Shown here: in pieces, positions 34,101-41,570 of the stretch
Numbering within the stretch: position 1 is the stretch's first letter
Layout of the letters: every line of letters starts with the position of its first letter
Assembly (NCBI GenBank): GCA_016712265.1
Contig: JADJRJ010000031.1
Coordinates: forward strand, 248,001-312,000
Reading direction: 5' to 3'
DNA from: Gemmatimonadota bacterium
Lineage (GTDB): Bacteria; Gemmatimonadota; Gemmatimonadetes; Gemmatimonadales; Gemmatimonadaceae
Length of the DNA stretch: 64,000 bases
Made by a program: the position numbers and the translations under genes
Notes under the pieces: generated by a model
Told to the model about the DNA's origin: nothing
The model's input: the letters and a program-made list of their open reading frames with translations, nothing else
Databases searched by the model: none

Positions 34101-37100
34101 GTGCAACATGTTGTCAGGAAAGTACTTACGCTTGTGTTGGCACTGGCCCTTGTGGCGCCGCAGGTCGCCGCCCAGGCCGTAGACGTCATCCGTGGTCGTG
34201 TCACCGGACCGGAGCGTCAACCGCTGGAAGGGGTCGAGGTCACCGTCACGACGCTCAGCGGTGCCGTTTCCCGCAATGGGCGCACCGACCGGAACGGGCG
34301 CTTCATGATCACCTTCCCCGGGGGCGACGGCGACTACTTCGTCTCGTTCCGGTCGCTGGGATTTGCGCCGCGACGCTTTGAGGTCAAGCGCATCGCCGAT
34401 GAGGAGATCCTGATTGCCGATGCGCAGCTTTCGCGCACCACGCAGACGCTCGGTGAGGTTCGCGTCACGGGGGACCGCGGCCGGGTCAATCGCAATGAGC
34501 AGGCGCAGGACGTGGCCGGTACCGAGCGGGTGGTGAACCCGAACAACCTCGCGGCCGGCCAGCAGGGCGATCTCGCGGCCATGGCTGCTGCCACGCCCGG
34601 TGTGCTGTATGTCCCCGGGGCGGATGGCGATCCGTCCGGATTTTCCGTGCTGGGGCTCGCGGCGGACCAGAACAGCACGACCCTCAACGGCCAGAACTTT
34701 GGTGGCGCCGACCTGCCGCGTGACGCGATGGTCTCGGCGTCGTTGAATTCGTCGCCGTACGACGTCTCGCGTGGTGGCTTTTCCGGCGGGAACCTCAACC
34801 TGCGGACCCGGTCGGGGACCAACTTCATCCTGCGCACCAATTCGCTCAACCTCGATTCGCCCGCCTTGCAATGGACCGATGCGGCGGCGTCGGCCCTGGG
34901 GCAACAGTACTCCAATGCGTCGTTAGGTGGGCTGGTCTCCGGGCCACTCCGGCTCAACGCGGCCTTCTACAACCTGGCCTACCAGTTGGGGCGCCGCTCC
35001 AGCGACCTGCAGACTCTGCTCAACACCGACCCCGTCGGGTTACAGGCTTCGGGTCTGTCCACCGACTCCGTGGCGCGCCTGATGTCGATCCTGGGGAGCC
35101 TCTCGGTCCCGACGACGATGGGTGGCATCCCCTCGGATCGCCTTTCGGACCAGGGATCGCTGTTCGGGGGGCTCGACTTTTCGCCACCGTCGTCGCGGGC
35201 CGGCTCGGCCTACTCCATCGGCGGCAACGCGTCGTGGAATCGCTTCAACCCCGTGGGCGGGCAGGTGACCGAGTTGCCGGCCCACACCGGTCGTCGCACC
35301 AACGTCAATGCCGGGCTGCAGGGACGTCACTCGACCTACTTTGGCTTTGGCGCGTTGAGCGAGACGGCGGTGTCCGTCAACCTGAACCGCAGCGAGGGGA
35401 ACCCGTTCCTCGACCTGCCCAGCGGCAGCGTGCGCATCAATTCGCAGCTGGGCGACGGCACCAACGGTGTGCGCACGGTCCAGTTTGGGGGAAGCGCGAA
35501 CCTCGACAATGCCTCGACCACCACCGGGCTAAACTTCACGAACCTCATGTCGTGGTTCAGCAACAACAACAAGCACCGGATCAAGCTCTCGACCGAGCTG
35601 CGGCGCGACGCCTTCGAGGTCGACCAGTCGAACAACCTCCTGGGCAGCTTCTTCTTCAACTCGCTGGGTGACCTCGAGGCCGGACGCGCGGGGTCGTACT
35701 TCCGCCAGCTGGAGCGCCGCATTCGCTCCGGGAACCAGGTGACGGGCGCCCTGGCCCTCGGCGACTCCTACCGGGCGACGCAACGGTTCCAGCTGCAGTA
35801 TGGCGTGCGCGTGGATGGGAACGTTTTCGGGACATCCCCGGAGCGGAACACGGCCGTCGAACAGGCATTCGGTGTGCCGAACAACGAGGTGCCTAACGGG
35901 CTCTACGTATCGCCCCGCGTCGGGTTCTCGTGGTCGTATGGCCAGGCGCCGCAGATTGGCGGGTTCGAGGGGGCGTTCCGTGGCCCCCGGGCAGTCGTGC
36001 GCGGCGGGGCGGGGATCTTCCAGGGGACGCCCGGCACACAATCGATCGCGGGGGCGCTGAACAACACGGGCCTCGCCGATGGCGTCCAGCTGCTGAACTG
36101 CGCCGGCCTCGCGGTGCCCAACCCGCAATGGTCCCGGTACCTGTCCGACCAATCGCAGATCCCCGTGGAATGCGCCGATGGGACGACGGGAACCGTCTTT
36201 GCGAGTGGGGCGCCGAACGTCTCCATGTTCGACCCCAACTTTCGTGCGCCGCGATCGGTGCGCTCGAACCTGAGTTGGAGCGGCGCGATCCTGGGCAATC
36301 GCTTCAACGGATCGTTTGAGGGTACGTATTCCCTGAACCTCAACCAGCAGGGGTTCATCGACCTCAACTTCAACCCGGTGCAGCGTTTCGCGATCGCCGG
36401 CGAAGGCGGGCGGCCGGTGTTTGTCTCGCCGAGCAGCATCGACCCCAACACCGGCCTCATCGCCGCCCGCGATGCGCGCGTTGACCAGGCGTTCAATCGC
36501 GTCACGCAGTCGCTCTCCGACCTGCGTTCGGAAAGCAAACAGCTCCGGGCAAGCATCTCACCGTTCACGTTCAACACGCGCTACAACTGGAGCCTGACGT
36601 ACGTCTACTCCAACGTGCGCGAGCGGGTGCGTGGCTTCGGCAACAACACGGCCGGTGACCCGCACGCGGTAGAGTGGGCGCGCAGCAACTTCGATTCTCG
36701 TCACCAGGTGCAATACTCGCTGTACTGGAACGCCTTCGACCTGATCCGCGTCAACTGGTTCGGGAACGTGCGCGCCGGATTGCCGTTTACGCCGCTGGTC
36801 ACTGGCGACGTGAACGGCGACGGATACTCCAACGACCGCGCGTTCATTCCGTCGTTGGTGAATCCGAGTTCCTCGGTGCCGGCCACCGGGGTACACTCGT
36901 TGATGGAGACCGCGAGTGACCGTGTGCGCGATTGCCTGCGGTCGCAAGCCGGGACGATTGCCCGGCGCAATTCGTGCCAGGGCCCATGGACGCACACGGC
37001 GAACCTCTCGGTCTCGTTCAACCCGATCAAGGTGCGCATGCCGCAGCGGGCGACCTTGTCGTTCAACGTCTCCAACCCACTAGGCGCCGCGGACATGATC

Positions 37101-37838
37101 GTGAACGGCGACAACCTCAAGGGGTGGGGCCAGAACCCGAACCCCGATCCGGCCCTCCTGGTCGTGCGCGGCTTTGACCGCACGAACAATCGCTACATCT
37201 ACGACGTGAACCAGCGTTTTGGTGCCACCGACCCACGATTCACCGCCTTCCGTGCGCCGGTGACCGTGACCGCCATGCTGCGGTTTGACGTGGGCCCGAC
37301 ACGGGAACGTCAGTCACTGATGCAGCAGCTGAACCTCGGGCGCAACATCGAGGGGAACAAGATTCCCGAGGCGATGCTGAAGGCGATCTATGGATCCGGC
37401 GGCTTCGTGAACCCGATCGCGACGATTTTGCGCCAGGTCGATACGCTGCAGCTGACCGTGCCGCAGGCCGATTCCCTCGCCACGCTGAATCGCTGGTACC
37501 TCGTGCGCAACGACAGCATCTGGACGCCGATCGCGAAGTCGCTGGCCACGCTCCCTGATCGCTACGATTCGGACGAGGCTTATAGCACGTATCGTCAGGG
37601 TCGTCGGGCGACGGTGGACCTCCTGATGAAGGTCGCTCGCGACGTGCGCGGCCTGCTCACCGCCGACCAACGCCGCAAGCTGCCTCCGTTGGTGGCGAGT
37701 TACCTCGACACGCGGTACCTCGCGTCCATTCGCTCCGGCACGGCTGGCGCTGGCGGTGGTGGCGGCTTTCCCGGCGGCGGCCCGATCTTCATGGGAGGCG
37801 GAGGTGGTGGTGGCCAGCAGGTGATCATTCGTCAGTAG
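34101..37838 (+). CDS. Oar-like TonB-dependent outer-membrane receptor with C-terminal extension
   Basis: Outer-membrane receptor of ~1245 residues. A signal peptide (VLTLVLALALVAPQVAAQ) is followed by a carboxypeptidase-regulatory-like Ig domain (DVIRGRVTGPERQPLEGVEV), a plug region (VNPNNLAAGQQGDLAAMAA, GADLPRDAMVSASLNSSPYD) and a large barrel in the Oar style. The barrel appears to close at VTAMLRFDVG; about 190 more residues follow, with LTVPQADSL and LTADQRRKL resembling the LTxxQ motifs of Spy/CpxP, then a Gly-rich tail. GTG 34101 is preferred over TTG 34002, which would add a non-leader stretch. It probably imports peptides or oligosaccharides, powered by TonB; partner genes are not in the window apart from the propeller protein downstream. 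Confidence 0.88.
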   Translation: MQHVVRKVLTLVLALALVAPQVAAQAVDVIRGRVTGPERQPLEGVEVTVTTLSGAVSRNGRTDRNGRFMITFPGGDGDYFVSFRSLGFAPRRFEVKRIADEEILIADAQLSRTTQTLGEVRVTGDRGRVNRNEQAQDVAGTERVVNPNNLAAGQQGDLAAMAAATPGVLYVPGADGDPSGFSVLGLAADQNSTTLNGQNFGGADLPRDAMVSASLNSSPYDVSRGGFSGGNLNLRTRSGTNFILRTNSLNLDSPALQWTDAAASALGQQYSNASLGGLVSGPLRLNAAFYNLAYQLGRRSSDLQTLLNTDPVGLQASGLSTDSVARLMSILGSLSVPTTMGGIPSDRLSDQGSLFGGLDFSPPSSRAGSAYSIGGNASWNRFNPVGGQVTELPAHTGRRTNVNAGLQGRHSTYFGFGALSETAVSVNLNRSEGNPFLDLPSGSVRINSQLGDGTNGVRTVQFGGSANLDNASTTTGLNFTNLMSWFSNNNKHRIKLSTELRRDAFEVDQSNNLLGSFFFNSLGDLEAGRAGSYFRQLERRIRSGNQVTGALALGDSYRATQRFQLQYGVRVDGNVFGTSPERNTAVEQAFGVPNNEVPNGLYVSPRVGFSWSYGQAPQIGGFEGAFRGPRAVVRGGAGIFQGTPGTQSIAGALNNTGLADGVQLLNCAGLAVPNPQWSRYLSDQSQIPVECADGTTGTVFASGAPNVSMFDPNFRAPRSVRSNLSWSGAILGNRFNGSFEGTYSLNLNQQGFIDLNFNPVQRFAIAGEGGRPVFVSPSSIDPNTGLIAARDARVDQAFNRVTQSLSDLRSESKQLRASISPFTFNTRYNWSLTYVYSNVRERVRGFGNNTAGDPHAVEWARSNFDSRHQVQYSLYWNAFDLIRVNWFGNVRAGLPFTPLVTGDVNGDGYSNDRAFIPSLVNPSSSVPATGVHSLMETASDRVRDCLRSQAGTIARRNSCQGPWTHTANLSVSFNPIKVRMPQRATLSFNVSNPLGAADMIVNGDNLKGWGQNPNPDPALLVVRGFDRTNNRYIYDVNQRFGATDPRFTAFRAPVTVTAMLRFDVGPTRERQSLMQQLNLGRNIEGNKIPEAMLKAIYGSGGFVNPIATILRQVDTLQLTVPQADSLATLNRWYLVRNDSIWTPIAKSLATLPDRYDSDEAYSTYRQGRRATVDLLMKVARDVRGLLTADQRRKLPPLVASYLDTRYLASIRSGTAGAGGGGGFPGGGPIFMGGGGGGGQQVIIRQ

Positions 37839-37878
37839 TGAAGTTGGCAGTGCTCCGGGGCCCCCGTGCCCCCCCCCC

Positions 37879-37934
37879 CGTGCTGCTCGTACCGCTCGTA
37901 CCGCTCGTACCGCTCGTGCTGCTCGTGCTTCGCC
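37879..37934 (+). repeat. GTGC-type intergenic tandem repeat
   Basis: Tandem ~9-bp units: CTCGTACCG three times flanked by CTCGTGCTG, ending CGTGCTTCGCC. Located between the receptor stop and the propeller gene on the same strand. Member of the family also found at 15879, 39452, 44437 and 45508; the shared terminal word is GTGCTTCGCC. Confidence 0.7.
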
Positions 37935-37982
37935 GTCGTCGCGCTGTCACATCGCCGTCGCATTCACAACCAAGGACTCTTT

Positions 37983-39425
37983 ATGAAGGTCGCTCTAACG
38001 TTCGCCTGCATCGCGCCGCTCATGCTCGGCGCCCAGACCGCAAAGCCTCCCGCTCCCCGCGCCATCGCCACCGCCGACGCCAAGGCCGGCGAAATCCTTG
38101 GCGCCGTCTCGCAGGCCCGCGGACTCCCTGATGGACGCGTGCTCGTGAACGACGCCATTGGACGGCGCGTCCTCCTCTTCGAGAAGGACCTGCAGAAGTT
38201 CACCGTCGTCGCGGACACCACGCCGGCAACCGGCAACGCCTACTCGGGTCGTTTCGGCGGGCTCATCCCGTATCGCGGCGACTCCACGCTGTTCGTCGAT
38301 CCGCAGGCGCTCACCATGATGGTGATCGACCCCACGGGCAAGCTCGGGCGCGTGATGTCGGTTCCACGCCCCAACGAGGCGCAGGCGCTCGTCGCCGGTA
38401 ACAATGGCTTTCCCGGTTTTGATGGACAGGGACGCCTGGTCTACCGCGCCCCGCCGCAGCTCCGGATGGGCGGCCCGGGCGGTCCCGGTGGCCCAGGGGC
38501 CGGCGGTGGCCAACGCGTTGAGGTGCGCACCGAAGGAGGAGCCGCCCGCGGACCAGGGGGAATGCCCGCCGGGTTCCGCATGCCCGACTTCCCAGACTCA
38601 AACGCCGTCGTGCGTGTCGAGATGGCCACGCGCAAGCTGGATACCCTGGGCTTCGTCAAGGTCCCAAAGACCAAGCTGGAGATGACCACCGACACCTCGG
38701 GCCGGATGATGGTCGCCCCGATCATCCACCCGTTGCCACAGGTGGACGACTGGGCCGTCCTCGCCGATGGGTCGGTCGCTCTGATTCGCGGGATCGACTA
38801 CCACATTGACTGGACGAAGGCGGACGGCTCGAAGGAAGCCTCCGATCGCCTCCCGTTCGAGTGGCGGCACCTCAACGATTCCGCCAAGGCCGCGTTCGTC
38901 GATTCCGCTCAGGTGGTGATGAACAAGATGCGCGAGGAGGCCCAGAAGCAGATGCGAGACAATCCCGGCCAGATGCCGCGCGCCATGCAGGAAGGCGCGG
39001 CGATGGTCGGCGCCCCGATGATCACCATGCGCTTTGAAGGACGCGCTGGTGGGGGTGGACCCCCGGGCGCTGACGCCCCCCGCGGACGTAACGAGGCGGG
39101 CCCGGGCGCCGGGATGAACTTCCAGATGCCCCCGCTCAAGCTCGTGCCGCCTAACGAACTCCCGGACTACGCCCCGCCATTCAACACGGGCGCCGCCCGT
39201 GCGGACATGGACGGCAACGTATGGGTGCGGACGTCAATCATGGTGAATGGTGGCCCGATCTACGACGTCATCGACGGCAGCGGCAAACTTGTGGATCGTG
39301 TCTCGCTCCCGGCAGGTCGCGTCATTGCCGGCTTCGGCAAGGGCGGCATCGTGTACATGGGCGTGCGCGAGACGGCGGGCGTGCGGTTGGAGCAAGCGCG
39401 GCGGAATACGACGATGCTACCGTAG
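37983..39425 (+). CDS. Secreted beta-propeller-like hypothetical protein
   Basis: Exported protein of 480 residues; signal peptide MKVALTFACIAPLMLGAQ. Repeated GLPDGRVLVNDAIGRRVLLF, DPQALTMMVIDPTGKLGRVM and DMDGNVWVRTSIMVNGGPIYDVID segments look like blades of an NHL/six-bladed beta-propeller. Two low-complexity inserts interrupt it: Gly/Pro-rich near residues 158-185 and Met/Pro/Gly-rich near 320-385. The latter includes a helical KMREEAQKQMRD stretch. No catalytic motif recognised. It follows the Oar-like receptor by 144 bp with an intergenic repeat between, and could be its exported partner; that is inferred from position only. Confidence 0.65.
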   Translation: MKVALTFACIAPLMLGAQTAKPPAPRAIATADAKAGEILGAVSQARGLPDGRVLVNDAIGRRVLLFEKDLQKFTVVADTTPATGNAYSGRFGGLIPYRGDSTLFVDPQALTMMVIDPTGKLGRVMSVPRPNEAQALVAGNNGFPGFDGQGRLVYRAPPQLRMGGPGGPGGPGAGGGQRVEVRTEGGAARGPGGMPAGFRMPDFPDSNAVVRVEMATRKLDTLGFVKVPKTKLEMTTDTSGRMMVAPIIHPLPQVDDWAVLADGSVALIRGIDYHIDWTKADGSKEASDRLPFEWRHLNDSAKAAFVDSAQVVMNKMREEAQKQMRDNPGQMPRAMQEGAAMVGAPMITMRFEGRAGGGGPPGADAPRGRNEAGPGAGMNFQMPPLKLVPPNELPDYAPPFNTGAARADMDGNVWVRTSIMVNGGPIYDVIDGSGKLVDRVSLPAGRVIAGFGKGGIVYMGVRETAGVRLEQARRNTTMLP

Positions 39426-39451
39426 CGGAGGGGAAGGGGAACAGCCAGGAC

Positions 39452-39560
39452 GAAGCACGGGCAGCACGAGCGGCACGCGCAGTACGGGGGGCACGGGGCA
39501 CGGGCAGGACGTGAGGCACGGAGCGCGTGCTCCCCGTGCCCGTGCCCCCCGTGCTTCGCC
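39452..39560. terminator. Long inverted GTGC repeat between convergent genes
   Basis: Left arm from 39452 (GAAGCACGGGCAGCACGAGC and onward to GGGGGGCACGGGGCACGGG near 39504). Right arm 39529-39560 (TGCTCCCCGTGCCCGTGCCC through GTGCTTCGCC). The arms are imperfectly complementary and would fold in RNA from either strand. Located between the stops of the propeller and glycosyltransferase genes, so a bidirectional terminator is plausible. No U-run is present. Confidence 0.5.
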
Positions 39561-39582
39561 CTATTTCATTGCCCGCTGCACG

Positions 39583-40653
39583 TCAGGCCGTCCGCAGCCG
39601 CTCGACGCCCCGCCGCAGCCGATCCCTCCATCGCACCGTGGCCGTCGTCCCCGCCGTTGGAACGCCCCGGTACGCCGCCAGCTGCTCTTCGGCGCGCGCG
39701 CACACCTCCGCAACGTCGCCCTCCGTCAACACCTGGAATGGGGCGAACGGGAAGGGGTCGCGTCGGCGTTCCTCGCGGCACGCAGCGATCTGTGCCCACT
39801 CCGCCGTTAGCTGCGGTGCGAGCTGGAGCATGGCCGAGAGCAATACCTGAAGGTTCAGTTCCGGGCCGAACGCGTAGGCCAGGTACCGCTCTTCGACCAG
39901 CTTCCAGAACGACGAAGTCTCTGCCGTGATCGTCTCGGCCTCAAACTCGAGTGCGGTGCAGATCAGCCCCCAGAGAATGTCCTTCTCTCGCCCCGCGCGG
40001 TTGCGCGTGGGAGAATCCGGGGCGCGTTCCCAGTGGCGAAGGTATGGGCCGTCCATCACGTAGCCCGTCGGGTACCCCAGTCGCCACAGCCGCAGATTCA
40101 GCTCGGTCCACTCGCCCCAGAAACGTCGGCGCTGGTTGAATCCGCCAGCGTCCAGCAGCAGGCGCCGGTATCCGGCGACGAGCATCCCCTGAACCGTCAT
40201 GAAACGGACGTTGTCACGCGTGATGCCTGGCGTTGTTTCGCGGGGCTTGAACGGGACCGCGGTGTCGTTCACAAGGGAGGGGATGCCCACCAGTCCCAAC
40301 GGCGCCCGCTCCATGGCGTCATCGAGGGCGTCGAGCAGGTCGCCGTGGACCGTCACGTCGTCGTCGATAAAGGCAATCCGCTCGGTGCGACAAGCGTTGA
40401 GCTGCGCCTGGCGTCCCGACGCGATAGTTGGCGAGGTCACGTTGAAGCTCACGTCGATCGGCGCGCGTCCGCACGTTCGGCGGAGGTGGCGCTCAACCTC
40501 GGCTGGGGCCTCGGGCACGTCGCGGTTGAAGACAATGTGCAGCCGAGCCCGCCGGTCAACGCGTGCGTCCATCAGGGAATCCACGAGCCGTCCCAGCCAT
40601 TCCTCGCGGCCGGGGATGGTGAGGATCGAAATCGTCCACCGATGATCAAGCAT
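39583..40653 (-). CDS. GT2-like glycosyltransferase
   Basis: Nucleotide-sugar glycosyltransferase-like protein of 356 residues. The GT-A start is WTISILTIPGREEWLGRLVDSL, and the metal-binding acidic triad is FIDDDVTVHG. The downstream acceptor region includes VQGMLVAGYRRLLLDAGGF and FWGEWTELNLRLWRLGYPTG. ATG 40653 lies 8 bp inside the preceding phosphatase gene, so the two are probably translated together. Pairing with an MPGP-like phosphatase suggests synthesis of a glycosyl-glycerate or similar phosphorylated intermediate, but this is not a recognisable GT55 mannosyl-3-phosphoglycerate synthase. Confidence 0.7.
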   Translation of the reverse strand: MLDHRWTISILTIPGREEWLGRLVDSLMDARVDRRARLHIVFNRDVPEAPAEVERHLRRTCGRAPIDVSFNVTSPTIASGRQAQLNACRTERIAFIDDDVTVHGDLLDALDDAMERAPLGLVGIPSLVNDTAVPFKPRETTPGITRDNVRFMTVQGMLVAGYRRLLLDAGGFNQRRRFWGEWTELNLRLWRLGYPTGYVMDGPYLRHWERAPDSPTRNRAGREKDILWGLICTALEFEAETITAETSSFWKLVEERYLAYAFGPELNLQVLLSAMLQLAPQLTAEWAQIAACREERRRDPFPFAPFQVLTEGDVAEVCARAEEQLAAYRGVPTAGTTATVRWRDRLRRGVERLRTA

Positions 40654-41479
40654 GGAAGGCCTCCTGTGCGCCAAGCAGCGTTGCGATCTCATCCCACGCA
40701 TCCGGGCCTCGCCCCTCCGGGACCTGCAGGTTGGGGATGCCAATCAGAGAGGGATGGACGCTGCCATCGGGACGCCGGACGGCAATGCGCACATCGGCCA
40801 TTTCCAGCATCGGGCGGTCGTTGGCGTGGTCGCCCACGGCAATGACCTGCGGCCGGCACCGCTGTGCGTGCAACATGTTCCGCAGCACACTGGCCGCTAT
40901 CCCCTTGTGGCTGCCGCACTGGACGACCTGCCATCGTCCCCCAGGGACCATCGACAGCGCGCTCCCCGCCAGGGTCGCGTTCAGGAGATCCCGCTGGCGC
41001 CGGGTGCCAGACACCTGGACGAGCACCGAGCGCAGGCGCGTCGACGCGTCGTCCAGAACCACGAGGCGTCCCCGCCCCTCATGGGGGCCGACGTCCAACT
41101 CCGCGTCCTGAGTGTATTCAATTTCGAGGTTGCACACGGCCGCAACCTCCCGCATCATGGCAAGGACCGGCGAGCGCCGGGACCCAAGTGCCACCACGCG
41201 CACGAGGTCGCCATCCACTTGCTCCATGCGCCCGGCCAGCACGCCAGGCCAGTCCATGCCGAGCACGACCATGGAGCCATTCTCGGTGATCAACGGCCCG
41301 TGGACTCCGAGTGATGCCTGCACGGCCAGTAGTTCCGTGGTCGTGCGGCTGGAAGCGAGGGTGAACAGGTCGGTCGTCTCAAGGGACGCAAGGAATCGCT
41401 CCCATCCACTGGGGGGATTCGAACGCTCGTCGAGCAGGGTGCCGTCGACGTCGGATAGGATCAGGCGGGAGATCATCAT
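40646..41479 (-). CDS. HAD-IIB phosphatase, mannosyl-3-phosphoglycerate phosphatase-like
   Basis: Cof-type HAD hydrolase of 277 residues. Motif I is LSDVDGTLLDE, motif II LASSRTTTEL, GPLITENGSMV follows as in the MPGP family, the motif III Lys lies in CGSHKGIAASVLRN, and motif IV is AVGDHANDRPMLEMAD. The MPGP family removes phosphate from mannosyl-3-phosphoglycerate to give the compatible solute mannosylglycerate. With the coupled GT2 gene downstream this gives a plausible two-step glycoside pathway. The start is a tandem ATG-ATG with a weak ribosome site. It is divergent from the BTAD regulator, 91 bp apart. Confidence 0.7.
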   Translation of the reverse strand: MMISRLILSDVDGTLLDERSNPPSGWERFLASLETTDLFTLASSRTTTELLAVQASLGVHGPLITENGSMVVLGMDWPGVLAGRMEQVDGDLVRVVALGSRRSPVLAMMREVAAVCNLEIEYTQDAELDVGPHEGRGRLVVLDDASTRLRSVLVQVSGTRRQRDLLNATLAGSALSMVPGGRWQVVQCGSHKGIAASVLRNMLHAQRCRPQVIAVGDHANDRPMLEMADVRIAVRRPDGSVHPSLIGIPNLQVPEGRGPDAWDEIATLLGAQEAFHA

Positions 41480-41570
41480 CTTCGTTTCGGTGAGGGAACC
41501 CGAACGCGACCACCGTGTCGCAAGGTCATGATCGTCCCGGCCACTCAGCCCGGGATCACGAAAGGATCAG

